From positions 208,828,657 through 208,892,656 of the forward strand of contig NW_026947484.1 of assembly GCF_034190915.1 (NCBI RefSeq): DNA of 64,000 nt, given 5' to 3'. Within the stretch, counting starts at the first letter, position 1. Each line of letters starts with the position of its first letter. The position numbers were made by a program, and so were the translations under genes. This document shows, piece by piece, positions 1 through 13,200 of the stretch. The notes beneath the pieces were generated by a model. It saw only the letters and a list, made by a program, of their open reading frames with translations. It was not told the DNA's origin and ran no database searches. Source of the stretch: Cavia porcellus. Lineage: Eukaryota; Chordata; Mammalia; Rodentia; Caviidae.

Positions 1-2139
1 TTAATGTCATTGTCACCAATATGTTTTGATTAACATTATGCTTAAGAAAAATTTATTGTATTCAGTATCTGTAAAGAGAATCACATAAGTGAGTCCTAAA
101 TATTGGTTGGACAGTAAGAATTGAATTTGTTAACATTTTCTTCTCTGACATCCCCAGCCTAAAAAGTATGAAAAGATTGAAGTCAATCCCTCTCCAGCAT
201 TACAAATTATTATTTATAAGCAAAAAGTTATTTGGTTTCTCATTTATTAGTAAACTTGCTAATATAAAATTATATAGAATATATTGTGGAACAATTTCTA
301 AACAAAGATATGCAAGACTAGTTTTTCGATACTTCAAAAGATAAACGCCCAATCAACAACTTGGAGACTACTAGGAGATCTGCTGTTCAAGATACGATGT
401 GTAAACCAGCAGCATGATTATCACCTTGGTGCTAATTAAAGGTGGAAAGAATCAGAACCTACCAAGTAAGGTAGTAACATGCCCAGTTGATTTCATATGC
501 ACAGCAAAGCTTGAGAATCATTGAGCTGCTGCACCTCAACCAGCATGTTATGTCAACATCATTGGTTGGTGCACACTTGGCGTGTCACTAAACACTGCCA
601 GTTAACCTAGAAGAGGATATACATCAGTTGCAATGTAAATCTGGATTTTAAGAGATTAACATCCTCAATTTAGTAGCTCAGTAGTGAAAGCTGAGAGTTA
701 TAAATGAAGTCTCAGCATCTCAAAATGCTACCATTGCACAGAAACACTGTTTCCTCCAAGTCCCTAACAAGCCAGAGATGGAAATTATGTTGTCTTCATC
801 TGATTTCACTTAGGACAAATAACCTACAGACATCTGTAGGGATAATACTCCACCAATTCAAATTATGAAGTAAAAGTTTCACAGTGAAGTGAATTTACTA
901 TCCAAGTAATAAACTTTTAGTTCTAAAATAATAGAACCAAACTCCTGACCATTAAGGTAAAATGCTTGTATGTTTTACTAACAATTTAAATTAGGTCTTC
1001 ATTTTATTTGCAGCATACTGCTTTCCTAGCAAATTTCCTTACCTTGTCAAAATGCTGGAAACCTTGTGTGCAGGTTTACTTAGACTAATTATCATTTCTG
1101 CATGGTAGTATTCTTACACTGAATTTCTTATGTAATCCTTGGAAGGGAGTGTAACCTTAGCACAGCTTGCTAACTTAGATTTCTCTGTATTTGTTTCCAT
1201 TTTAATGATTTTGTAATATAATGTTTTATGACCAAAGGAAGTAAACTCAAGGACTTGAGGTATTAAAGGAATCGTTTAGGAAAGCCCTGCTCCTTCCAGA
1301 AGCATTTTATAAAGAGCCCTTAGAGATATCTGTGGAGTATGGCACCTCTGAAAACTAAAACACTGTGATCTGAAGTTTCCTTGAGAACTAAATGAGCAAA
1401 GGGTACCTTAACTTAGTGCAAAATGACACCATTATTCCCGGTAACAGTATGGGCAGCCATTAAGTTACCATTATAGCAAGACAGTTCTGCCTGAACTGCC
1501 AGATAACTTGGCAGAAGAAAGAGCTATCACAAACTCCTCCAAAATTCCATTGGGACACAAAATTGTATGTCATTTTTTTTTTTTTTATCTTTCCCTACAC
1601 TGTTTCCCTAAATCCAACTTGTAACTAGAGACTATTTGTTCTTGAAAACATATAAATAATGTTGAAAATATCCAGCCATCTCCGCCCCCACTCAGGAATA
1701 TGCAGCATTTTAAAAATTTGTAATAATTTACAGTCAATAAATTTCATATTTATGTCTTTGAAATACAGAAAACAAGAGAAACAATTACAATGGAAGTGAC
1801 ATACCTGAAAGAGTAAAATTAGTTTTTCATTAAACAATACTTAAGATTCTTGAATTAAAAACCCCTTTTCTCCAATTATAAAACTTTATTATTTATTTAT
1901 TTATTTAGCCCAAAAAGGAAGAATTGACTGAGGATTACATGGGTAGCTTTGTAAAGGCACACGTGCAACATAGGTAAATAGATAGTGATATAAGAAGGAA
2001 CTTTTAAACTATTATTGTAAGACTTTCATTATGGTAAGAACAATTAACATGCAAACTCTTCACGTATTTTTAGGTGTTTAGTAAGGATTTTCATATATTG
2101 GGAAAATATTGTAGCGTATATTTCTAGAATTTATTCATC
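1..2139. other. Intronic, AT-rich, no recognised feature
   Basis: Only short low-complexity runs (T run at 1573-1586, ttta repeats near 1888-1907) are visible. No open reading frame here resembles a protein family. Confidence 0.6.
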
Positions 2140-2835
2140 TTGTATGGTTGACATTTGGTGATTGCTGATTAGCTATTTCTTTCTCCCCTCATCATCAGAC
2201 ATTCAGGATTGTATTCTTTGCTTCCGTGAGTTACGTTATACTGGGTACCTTATAAAAGTGGGATCATGCAGTATTTGCCATTTTACACCTGCCTTACTCC
2301 ATTTTTCATAATGTCCTATATCCTTGTCAAATGCTGCAAAATTTAATTCTCTTTAAAGGCTGAATGATACATTAACAATATGTATTTTAAAGATTCATTC
2401 ATTAATGGGGTTCCATATCTTGGCTACTGTAAATACTCCTACCATGAGCATGGGAGTACACCTATTTCCTAAAGGTTCTGACTTCAGTTTTTTTGCAAAA
2501 TTTCCCATATTGTTGGGTCATTCAGTAGTTCAAATATTAATTTTTTGAGGAAGTTTTATAATGTTTTCTGTACCAGCTACACTACTTTACAATCTCACCA
2601 ACAGTGTAAGTGGGCTCCAGCTTTTCCTCATCCTTATAAATGTCTTTTAATTTTTAATAATACCCACCGTATCAGGTATGAGGTAATAGCTCATTATGAT
2701 TTTGATTTATGTTTTCCTTCAATTAGTGACACTGAGCAATTTTGTAGATACCTGTTGGCCAGTTGTATGCTAGTCATTAGCTCAGTTTTACCTGAGTAAT
2801 TAGTTTTTGTGTGATTTTTTTTCTTTTTCTTTTTG
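2140..2835 (+). repeat. Old L1 (L1M-type) 3' end fragment
   Basis: The stretch follows the ancient L1 3' region in order: a block like tgggatcatgcagtatttg, a block like ggctgaatgatacatt, one like tttttgaggaagttttat, then ctcaccaacagtgt, tatgaggtaatagctcatta and cctgttggccagttgtatg. Each block is diverged but the order and spacing fit. The open frame at 2545-2799 falls inside it and is not a gene. Confidence 0.8.
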
Positions 2836-4685
2836 GCTACTTGTGGGTATGAACATATTTTCCTAAATGTGTATGTTTATCCAACAAACCCTCACCTGTG
2901 TCCCAGGTATATTTCAAACATCTAGTAAATGCAGTTACAGGATAGTCTGCATTCTTTGACCATATTAAGTGACCACCACAAGACGATGCTGACCAAATCC
3001 TAAGTCAGAGCAAGGGAAACAAAACAAAACAAAAAACAACAACAAAAATTTAAGATGTGGCACAGAAAAACATAAAATTAGAATCTTTAATTTGCTTTTT
3101 CATCTCACTGTAGACTTACCTATGTTATAGCTCTTTCTGCAGCTGCAATATATGAATATTTGATCAATATTCCAAGAACTGAAGCCCTATCCACCTATGT
3201 CATCCATTAAATGTAACAGTGCTGAGTGTGTATCATTGTTGGGAGGTTTGAGAAATCAGTCCTCAAATATGTTCTGTTTCCTGTGACTTAAAGACTCAAG
3301 GTGAGCAAAGCTGAGTGATAATTTGTTTGAGAGTAAAGATTGTGATTTATATTTACTTAGTGCTAAAACATAGGGCATAGTAGATTCTATAACCTTTGGG
3401 CAATGCAGTATAACCTCACTTAAAGGAGGTAAGTTCAATAATAGATGTTAATGGTACAGTGCATGTACAACGCATGTGGTGATGCTGGAGTACAGAGAAC
3501 TATATGGCTAGGGAAACACATCCAATATCTTGAATTTTTAAAGTGCCGTGTGTTTGATTCTATGCCCCCAGACTGCACTGTGAGACCAGCTACAGGTTTA
3601 AAGCAGAGGAAGTGTTTGATGAAAATCCATGCAAGTTAATGAGAATGCTGGGCTGCTAGCATCAAAGCAGGTGGCTGTCTTACAAAGACTACAAGGGCCT
3701 GGGCTTTTACATCTCCTGCTACCTCTTGATAATCTGATTCTGTGTGCTTTGCTCAATATTCCTTAAAGGTGAAGAAAACAAAGAAAGAACCAGGCAGCCA
3801 GATAGGAATCTCTTGCAGCATGATTTTTGGTTTTGATCAGGGAAGGTGCAAAATTATCTTCCTCATCCTCTGAGGATAATTAAGGTCACTCTGTGTGAAA
3901 TGTTAGAAGCTCTCGGACTAGATGACTTTTGAGATGGGGTTTTAAGGCAACTTTATTTAAAAACAAATGTGTGTGTTTGCAGCCCACACCACAATATTTA
4001 GCACAGGACTCAAACCTTATTTGTAGAAAAGGGGCCTTAAAGTGTACAAAACTTAATCCCTTCACTTGGCAGAACAGTGCAGAGCTTTAGAGGTTACATT
4101 TCCTGTGTATTGGTCCTTCCATTAAAGCTGCATTTCAGGAAACCTATTTTCTTACTTACTTCAGGAACCCCCACTCCTTTTAACTCTAATCTGAAAAAAA
4201 TAATTCTTGGTTTTATTGCTTTTTTGAAAAAAAATAGATAGATATTGCTTTTGCCTGTATGTCTGATTCTTCGTTCTCTGAAACTCCCCAAGTCATGCGA
4301 TTCTACCTTTCAGTTATCTTTGGAACTGTATTTTCCTCTTAATCTCTTTGGTATATTTGGAGGCTGGGGGTATTTTGATCCATTGTTATTAGTATCAGTT
4401 TTGGATTCATTATTCTTGATAAGTCATGATCCTATACAGAAGTCTCCATGGAACCCTGTAACAAAGAGCAGCTGTTGTTAGAAGTGCAGTCTTTGTATCT
4501 TCTGCATCAATATCACCGTAAATTCCTATGAAGGATGCTAATTCCCTGTTAAATTAGAAATAGATGAATGAGATTCAAAAGTTCATTCTCATATTTCAGT
4601 GTTGTGAAAGTCTGTTTATATCATTGCAAGCATCCATGTTCCCATTTCATTAAGAAGAAAGCTTATCGAGTCTTTCGTCATTTTA
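2836..4685. other. Intronic, no recognised feature
   Basis: Contains a short CAAAA-type simple repeat at about 3019-3049. The rest is unique-looking AT-rich sequence without a recognisable repeat or gene. Confidence 0.55.
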
Positions 4686-4776
4686 GAAGGAAGAAAGAGG
4701 AAAAGAAAGGAAAAAAAAGAGAGGAAAGAAGGAATAGCATAGAAGAGAGAGACAGAGGAGGGAGGAAAGGGGGCGA
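4686..4776. repeat. Purine-rich (GA) low-complexity tract
   Basis: About 90 bp of almost pure A/G on the + strand (aagaaagaggaaaagaaagg and similar), directly beside the SINE that follows. The lysine/arginine-rich reading frame at 4568-4825 is a product of this composition. Confidence 0.85.
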
Positions 4777-4794
4777 GGAAACTGCTTCCCATTA

Positions 4795-4970
4795 TTTTGG
4801 TGAGAGGGACAGGTCTGGACATTGAACCCAGGGCCTTCACACTGAGTTACATCCTCAGGCTTTCAACAGAGTTTTGCTGAGCTGCCAAGGCAGGACTCAG
4901 ACTTGGGAACTTTCTGCCTCAGCCTCCCTCATTGCTGGGATTATAGATCTGTACCACTATGACCCGAGGA
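4795..4970 (-). mobile_element. Composite SINE with B1-like and ID-like parts
   Basis: Read on the - strand, a B1-like unit (+ strand shows ctgcctcagcctccc and gctgggattatag) is followed by an ID-like unit (+ strand shows ttgaacccagggcc and actgagttacatcctca). Both halves are diverged. Dimeric B1/ID SINEs are known in rodents, including B4-like families. The exact family is not determined here. Confidence 0.7.
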
Positions 4971-6205
4971 AGCTCCCATTTAATAATCCTTTTCCTTAAC
5001 AGGAAAAATAATGCCCAGAATTCAAACATAAGTACAATTGTCAGAAAGTAAAATAATTATTTAAATAAAGAAACTTTGAACCCTGGAGAAATCTTAGAGA
5101 TCAACAAAATTGAAACTTAGATACAAGGAACCTTTGAGCCTCCATTTAGTTCAGTGGTAACATGAGAAGCCCTGGGATCAATTGTGTGTGGTGTGGTAGG
5201 GGTAAAAACAAAAGAATTAAGGGGATGTAATTTAACTGAAATTTTAGTGGTGTTTTCACGGATGATAAGTCTTGTCTGATGATCATAGGGGAGACTGTGC
5301 ACCCTCTCTTTTCCATTTATAAACAAGGAGGGATTATTGGCTCTCTGAGCTCCTAATCCAATGTAGGTCATGAGTAGGTATAGCTATTTTCTGTGCTATG
5401 TTTTGATGAATTCCTTGGCTCTTATCTAAATCCTATAGATTCCATTCATTATTTACCATTTTCTATAAAGCTATAATGTTTTAAAGAAAAGTTGGAATCA
5501 CTTAATCTAACTTAAAATTAAGAGAGAACTGAAGGAGCACGTTTTTGTTTCAGGTGAATGGGCCAATAATAGTCCAGATTCTTGTGCAGGAAGTGGAAAT
5601 GCCTCTTCAACCTCCTGGACTTCTGTTACTTAATTTTCTACCTCTCTTAGGGCAGTGGAAGCAGAAACAGTCATGGGCTCTGTTTCTAGGTAGATGGAAG
5701 GATGTGAGTGAGTCAGATCCTTCATTTCTAACTCACTATTTTGGTCTCACCATAAGACCCAGGTTTGTAGATTTGTAGATCTGTGTCTTACGATTCTTGG
5801 TTTGGTTTCTACAGCTCTCTTCATCAGCTTCAATAGTATTGATTCTTTTCCTGTTTCCTTGTAACCACCAAATAATGCAGAATTCAAAAATCTGACCGTT
5901 CACTTTCATAACATCTGGCTTGTGTCTGACTAACGAGTAAGGTAAGACTGACTCAGCATAAGCAGGAGCAGATCATTTTCATGGTGTTTACATACCGTCT
6001 CTACTAGGCTGCCCCTGGCAGACCTAGCAAAAACAGACTGTATTGAAGTGATTTTTAAATGCTTTAGGTCAACTCTTTTCAAATGTCTGAAAGTTCACTT
6101 AAAGGAGGACTTAATATACAATAAAAATGTCGTAAAAATTAAAAATACTTCAATTTTTGTTTTGGATCATTTTGATACAGGATCTGAACTATAAATCTGA
6201 ACTTG
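4971..6205. other. Intronic, no recognised feature
   Basis: AT-rich unique-looking sequence with no recognisable repeat, RNA gene or protein-like frame. Confidence 0.55.
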
Positions 6206-6758
6206 CTAGGTGACAGATATGTTAAATTTGTGTCCTCTGAAACCCAAGAATGAATTCCAAAGCACACAGGAAGTTAAGAGTCAGAAAAAATTTACTAGGG
6301 TCTAGGAATAGCTCCTGAAAGACAGGAGGGATGGGTCCCTTATGGGCTGTCACTGAGGCCTTCTGTCAGGGGTAATTTATACAGGTAAGTCATAATGTGG
6401 ATCAAACTCTAATCAGCCTATAGAGTTAGAAGTACAGCTGCTTAGCTAATTTGTGAAGGAAGTGGGGCACATAGGAAGGGCATGTGGCTAGCGTTATTAT
6501 CCCTGGGTTGTCTGTGAACCCACTCAGGTGTCCGGTGCATAATGGAATTTAAAGGACTGAGTGGTACCACTTGCAGTGAAATCTCAAGTTTCCATTCATC
6601 GTTTAGGGAACTATGCTAATCTGGCCATTGAATTTATCTTAAAGCCTCACCTTCAGATGTGTCTTTACCTACAATTCTGATGTCTTTGTTTTTCACTGGC
6701 TTCATTAAGCCCAGTCCCTCTCAGATTATATGTTAATTTGTAGCTGACATAACTGCCC
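6206..6758 (-). repeat. LTR-like repeat, copy 1
   Basis: It aligns by eye with 7354-8528: shared blocks include gaacccaagaatgaattcc / gaacccaagaatggattcc, a tag..agctcctg.gagacag block, gcagggcacatag-type sequence, the segment near aatctcaagtttcc..ttcatc, and ttaattt....aactgcc at the end. A TTTATT/TTTACT-like signal near its left end suggests an LTR read on the - strand. That makes it an old endogenous retroviral LTR or an unclassified repeat. No retroviral coding sequence is visible. Confidence 0.6.
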
Positions 6759-7353
6759 ATTATTCTTTCACTTCTTTCTCATTCCTCAATCACTTGGCAA
6801 ACATCAACAAATTTTGAACATTTTTGAATTACTGACTTTTACATTTACAATGTGAAGGTCAAGGTCATGGTTTGCGGGATTTAACTTCGTAATTACTTGA
6901 AATAACTTAAGTGTTTTGTTTGACATCCTACACTTGACAAAATCCATCAAAATTTCTGCTATAACATCCTGAGAATTGTGTTTACAGGCATATAAAAGTC
7001 TGTCTCATTTTATGAAGGCGGATCTAAGAGGTTAAATTTTCAAAATCCATGTTTTTATATTGCTAAAGACTGACTTCATTCTGATGGATGTCTCAAAATA
7101 TAGAACCTTTGCAACACTGATTTTATTTACCTATAATTTATTTTTAGGTAGTCATATTATTCTTTAATCCTAAAATATTACCATTAAAAGAAAAACTATA
7201 CTCATATGTTATTGTGGATTAGAAAAGTAAACCCTGTGAGCACACAGGTGAGAAAATCCAGTAACAGCACGATTAAGTGACTGCCTTCAGTTTATTTCCT
7301 TTTGTGCAAAGATGTCTGTCATTATGATGTAGGAAAAATATAATTCCCAATCT

Positions 7354-8528
7354 CCTAGAGGTCAGGTATGCCGAGTTGGTGTCCCTGGAACCCAAGAATG
7401 GATTCCAAAAGGTGAAGAAGGTTAAGAGTAGGAAAGGTATATTGGAGACTAGAAAGAGCTCCTGGGAGACAGAAGAGGTGCTGTATGTGTTACTGTAGTC
7501 TTTCTTCCATGTACTTTATAGAGAAAAACCACAAAGTGGTTACAAATTCATGAGATGTGTAGAATGTAGGTCAAACTGTTATTGGGTAACCTGCTTTTAA
7601 AAGTGGCTTCCCAGTTAACCATTACTGAATTTTGTGTTGCTTACTTGTCCTTCTGGAATTAAATTCCAGGTTCTTCTCATCCTGAATGAAGAACTGGATG
7701 AGGTGAACCAAAACTGATGCCCAAACTTATTTGAGAAGGGAGAGGTAAGGGGATATGGGAGAATGAACTTGGACAGAACAAGAGGAAAAGAAGATAAAAG
7801 CAAAAATAAAAGCACACCATGAAAGTCACAATAGCAAGCTTTTATTGGCATCTGTGTTCTTTCATACTGGCCAAATCTTGAGGAAACCTGTGAGAACGTC
7901 TGCATACAGGTTTTGCAGACGCAGTGCTAGGATCCCACCCCTCAGGCTGGCATCCGGTCCAGGCCATCCTATTGAAAACGTGCTTGCGTTCTCCTGAAAA
8001 GTCCACATGCAAAGTTTCGGAAACTTCTGTGCCTGTGTTCCAGGATCTTGTCATTTCTAGGCCCCATCTACTTCTCTAGCCGGTTTGGCCACGCCCCAAT
8101 CTCCTTTCTCAACACTATAGTCCACCAATAAGATTACAAGTATGTTACTCACCTAATGTTGACCCAATAGGGAAGCAGGGCACATAGCAAGGGTACAGAC
8201 TGACATCATCAACCTTTGCTTTCCTATGACTTCTAAAGCATTTTGTGGAAGAGATAGGTCCACGTGTTCTGATCACCCATCTGGGAGTCTGATTACATAT
8301 CTGGACTTAGTGAATTGGGTGAGGCCAATTACAGTATAATCTCGAATTTCCCTTCATCCCTTAAGGAATTACGCAGGCCTGGACATTGTCGCTTCAATCT
8401 CAAGGCTTTGTCTTCTTCAGATGGGCATCAGCCACAGTCTGAATGTGTGCTGATCTTTTGCACTCACTTCCTTGAGGGCCTGTGCCTGTCTGATTGCCTA
8501 TTAATTTCTACCTAAATTAACTGCCTGC
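7354..8528 (-). repeat. LTR-like repeat, copy 2, with extra internal segment
   Basis: Same repeat as 6206-6758 in the same orientation, but about 540 bp longer in the middle (roughly 7590-8125). The outer parts align with copy 1 at both ends. The two copies differ clearly, so they are old or come from different insertions. The reading frames at 7615-7905, 7842-8054 and 8315-8515 lie inside and are not supported as genes. Confidence 0.6.
7590..8125 (-). mobile_element. Segment inserted in LTR-like copy 2 (possible second LTR)
   Basis: It is absent from the matching position of copy 1. It is more GC-rich than its surroundings, carries a reversed polyadenylation-like signal (gcaagcttttattggcatc near 7835) and resembles a second, different LTR on the - strand. 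I saw no clear target-site duplication, so deletion from copy 1 is an equal possibility. Confidence 0.4.
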
Positions 8529-10128
8529 AATGTTCACTGTGGTGTCCTCGATGCACTCAGTAGGACCTTGAATTTTACACAATAGCATGCATCTTGTGTG
8601 AATCATCTTCTGCATCACACAGTTCATTTTTTTCTTCACTTGTTTTCATTCACAGATAAATTTACTACATGAAGAGACATCCTCTCTTTGCCAGTTGTCA
8701 AATGCTCAAGTCCTTTACATAATTTTCTCCTGTCTTGCTTTTAGGAGAACTTTATTGATCACATGATTCTATAAGCATCTTGATTCACCTTGACCTCCTT
8801 GTCTGCTATTGGCACGTTTTCAAATATTATTGGAGAAAGGTCATGCTTCCGTCATTTCACTGAAAACATTTATTCCATGTAAGGTTGAGGAATTTGAAGA
8901 TTCGATAAAATATGTTTTTCATACTTATTACCATTCCTTGGCAAAAAAAATTGTTAACCTTAGCACTTTACAGAAGATTCTTTCTAAATCTTTAGTTTTT
9001 AGATACAACCAAATTCTTTAGATTATCACTAAACTCTGTATTTAGCACTAAAATAATGTAACTATCATTAAATTGTAGAACTCTTGAGTAATCATATTAT
9101 ATGTATTCACACCCTTTCAGGAAAAAAGAAACCAGGGTTATTGTTTTTGTTTGTTTGTTTTAAGTTCTCAACAACATTTTGTCTTTGAAGAGTTACTTTA
9201 ACTTTTATAGTCAGGCATATCTCCTCTCAAATACTGTTTTTGTTCTGCATTTCATTTAAAGCTCTTCTGAAATAATTTATGGTATTAATTTCTCATAAAA
9301 GCAATAAAGTTGATTTCCTCCATTTGGTTTGTATCCCCTTCTTCTAATATATCCTTCTTTTCTTCAATTTGGTTTATAGTTATTGAGATGATTGAAATCC
9401 ACTCTGCCAACTGGCAAAACAATTATTCATCCTTTACCACCCTACTTAAAATGCATTACATTTATTTTCATAATTAGAATTATAATGTATTTTCTAGATT
9501 CTTATAGAAAGCATCCAAACATTTCTGATGATTTCCTTTTCATCAGTTGTAACCACTTCAACCTCAATTAGCAGGGCAAATTTTTCAATCATATATTTTC
9601 TATTACTTGGTTTCTGGGACATTGATTCATTCTTCTTTTGAATTATTTGTGTTTGTCATTTCTCTTTATCTTGAAATTCATCTTTTATGCAGTACCCAGC
9701 ATGTCTTTGAAAGAAAACATTCAGAAGTCTGTTTTTTTTATTGCATCTTAATCTTCAAGTCAGGAGTATTTTATTAGACCTCTCCCCTGGAATAGCTTAG
9801 CATTGGACTAGAGATCACATTTGAACTGCTAAGCATATTTGTCCATTATTTCAGTAAGTAATGAAGGTTCATTTTATTTTGAGTTACATGTTTTATCATT
9901 TTTCTATGAGGTCTCATTTTTTTTTTTATATCTTCCTAGTAAGCACGCAGTGATGGTTTTGCTCATGGACTCTAAAGAAATACTGTCTAGAACTTATGTT
10001 TGGTGTACCTTTAGGTAAATAAGCTACTTTCTTTGTCTCTGTGGCTTCTTTCCTCTAAGCTAAAGATGCAGAAGTATGTACCTCATAGCATATTTTTTAC
10101 GGTTAAATAAAGTAGTGTTTTGTTTTTT
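8529..10128. other. Intronic, AT-rich, no recognised feature
   Basis: A short gttt-type run lies near 9137-9163. Otherwise there is no recognisable repeat or gene. Confidence 0.5.
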
Positions 10129-10203
10129 GGTACCAGGAATCAAACACAGGACCTGGCACTTGCCAGGCAGATGCTTATGCTGCTGAACTATATCCCCAGC
10201 CCA
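10129..10203 (-). mobile_element. ID-type SINE
   Basis: The + strand shows ggtaccaggaatcaaacaca ... gatgcttatgctgctgaact ... atccccagccc, the reverse of the ID consensus. It is moderately diverged and part of the middle is shortened. Confidence 0.85.
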
Positions 10204-10235
10204 AAGTAGTATACTTGTAAAAGAGTTGAAAATTA

Positions 10236-10238
<3 letters not shown>

Positions 10239-10272
<34 letters not shown>
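10239..10272. repeat. (TA)17 microsatellite
   Basis: Uninterrupted alternating TA for 34 bp, about 35 bp after the ID element. Confidence 0.97.
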
Positions 10273-10273
<1 letters not shown>

Positions 10274-13200
10274 CTTTACACATATACTATGTAATCTTTG
10301 TAATAAATACGAAAAATAGTTATTCCTCTCTGATTATTTTATATAACATAAATGAATTAATTTATAACAAGTGAGTCTCAAGGAAACTGTCAGAGGTGCA
10401 TCTTCTCAGTGAAATGGTTCAAACCATTTGTGTGTAATTCTGAACCCTGTTTCTCTCCTCTATAGGAAAATGACAGGTGAGGGCAAGGAAGGGATTAGGT
10501 AAGGTTGTCAAGGATGAATTTTGCTTTGGGCCCTTACACTCCACAAATTCATTAGGAGGGGGTATTAAAGCTTTGGGAATACCATATGCTTCTTGGGAAA
10601 GGCAGCGAGGAGAGACTCTTTCTTTAGGCTGGCAATCTTTTATTTGTTCAACACTGAGCAGCATTCCAAATCCTCTGAGTAGGAAGCATGTCCTAGGAAG
10701 TCTTCCACATGCTCCATTTAAAACAAACAAAAAGCAAACTAAAACTACCGAGGAGCAATCCAGTAAGATGCATCTTTGAGGACGACCAGGGAAATCTCAA
10801 CTGCAATATCATATCAGGTGGGACCCCTGAAGGCTGCCAAGCCAGACGGGCAGATGGATCCGTCTTCATAGGGACACTGGCAGAACTCACCATCTGTTCT
10901 GTTAGATGCAGAGCTTTATATTTGCAGTTTTCTCCTGATTGAGCCCTTCCTTACAATAACGGTGATGAAATTGTGATCTACACAGTGTCAGACATTTGGC
11001 AGAATGAGAGGGAAAGTTAGAGGTCTGCAGTAAGATAAATTTACATTCCAATTCTGAATTCAGCAGTTTTTGTTAAATTTCAACCCTCTTGGGATGTGAA
11101 TTTTTGTGTAATAAGAATAGAATAACAGAGGCTTATTTTGACACTTTGAAGTGATGCATATCAATAAAAAAATCACATAGAAGAAGCTCCAAAAACAGCA
11201 GCAGTTTTTAATAATATACATGTCATGAATGACATCAACCACTGTTATGAGAGACAGGAGAGGTCTGAGAAAGCATGCGGATATGAGAAATGTTTGTGTA
11301 AGTAGCTGAAAGAAGAAACGTCCTAAGAACTCAGCGGACATGAGGTTAAGGAAAGAGTGGATGGTGGAAAGAGAGAAGCAACACTTACTTCCAGAAATTG
11401 CTGATGACTAGAACAGAAATGGAATAAATTCAATGATGAGAGGGAAGTTTCTAACTCCTGATTGTAACTATGAAATACAAACAAATGTGAAAAGCTTATC
11501 CAATGTAGATGGAACTAAATATGCTTTTGAAAATTTATTTTTCCCCACAGGAAATCACCAGAAATAATTTTTAAGGAGCCTTTAGGAGAAAGGGACTTTA
11601 AATGTTGGAAAAATAAGAGCTTCCATGCATGTTGTTTTTTCTAATTTTATAGGGTTGGTTTGTTTGTTTATTGGTATTAGCATTCTGATCCTTCTCCATG
11701 TCACAGTAAGCTGGTGGAGAATTATGAAGAAATAGGTAATATAAGCAGTAGAAATTAAAATCATTTTAGAGCCTATGCTCTTACTCCGAAAACCAGTTGT
11801 GGTGCTCAGCCCCTGCAGGCCTTCCTCTCCAGTGCAGAATTCTAAGTGGCACGTATTCTATGAGGCAATCTTTGCATCTATTCTTTGCTTTTCTAATTTT
11901 CCATCTATTTTCTATGGCGTACTGGTCATGCTTTAGTTTTAAAATACTCACCCTGGCACTCTGGCAATACTGTTAATGTTTCTCTGGTTCCAAGCTGTGA
12001 TTCTCAGTTGCCCTCACTTGAAGCAGCGGCTGGAGTGAGGAGTACAGATGGGGTTGTGTGGCAGCTTACCTTGTAGTGGGCCAAATATCATAATTAAGGG
12101 ATTTGGAATATACCTCACACAAGAGAAGGAGAGAAGAGGAAAGAGAGAGGAGAGGAGAATTCAGAGAATAATTGAGCAACGCCAAAGCCTTACTTATCTC
12201 TCAAAAAACAAATGATAGCAGCCATAAAAATAATAATATTCAAATCCCTTCTTTCTTCCAAAGCTCAGAATGTGTGTTCTGTCAAGTCTGGTCACAGACT
12301 AAGAAAGAGCCCTGTCTCCTATCTGAATGTCTTTTATTGAGTCCACTGAGGTCTTGACATTATTTCTGCAACCTTCATTATTTATTCCAAGTGGCCACCA
12401 TTAATATACACACTCAGTGATTAGCCTTCAGAAGTAGAATTTTCAATCCAACAATGCAAATTAACAGTAAAACAGAATCTGCAGAGCAGAAGTGGGCCCT
12501 TCTTGCTGATAGAGCCCTTCTCAGTGCTCAGAGAGAGCCCTGGAAATAAAAAACATAGAGCAGAATGGAGATGTAGCTATAAGAGAATTTTCCCTGATGT
12601 TTAGAAGGTGGAAGGAAAGGGAGATGAGACTTCAGAGGGGAAAGATGGAGAGGAGAGAGGTTGTAGAGGTCATTAGCGTTGCCTGTTTTGGGGATTAAAA
12701 ATCGTACTAGGTTGAATGATACTAAGAATCAAAACAAACATAACTTGTTTCATCAGGTGATTATGTAGCATATAATTTAATTATGCTGTTTCTTGATACT
12801 TGCAAAGAGAGGTTCCTCTGAATTGTTGTCTAGCCTTAGTTCTTATGAGAAGGATTTGTTTTGTGGCTTAATGAATCTTTGCTAGTATAGTGTGTCTATT
12901 GTGTCTAATAAAGTCATTAGAAGGCCTTTATTCTGTGTTTAATGATTGGAACAAATGTCATCTGCCATGACTGACTCCCATTAATGGCCACAGGTGTTGA
13001 AGATTGCCAGACAGGTCTGATGTGTTTGATTTTTAGGACAAGGACATTTATAGATAGATGAATTAAGTTTCAGTTTATATAGATATGACTGTGTGTCCTG
13101 TTCTATCTTGACATTAAACATGACACACAAAACTAAAGAAATGCAAGCATATATTTATAAATGCAAATATGATTTATCAGCAAATATCTTTAGCTGTGTT

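Noticed and set aside
10419..10942. Four overlapping frames on both strands
   Set aside because: Opposite-strand frames of similar length in one place argue for chance. No homology recognised.
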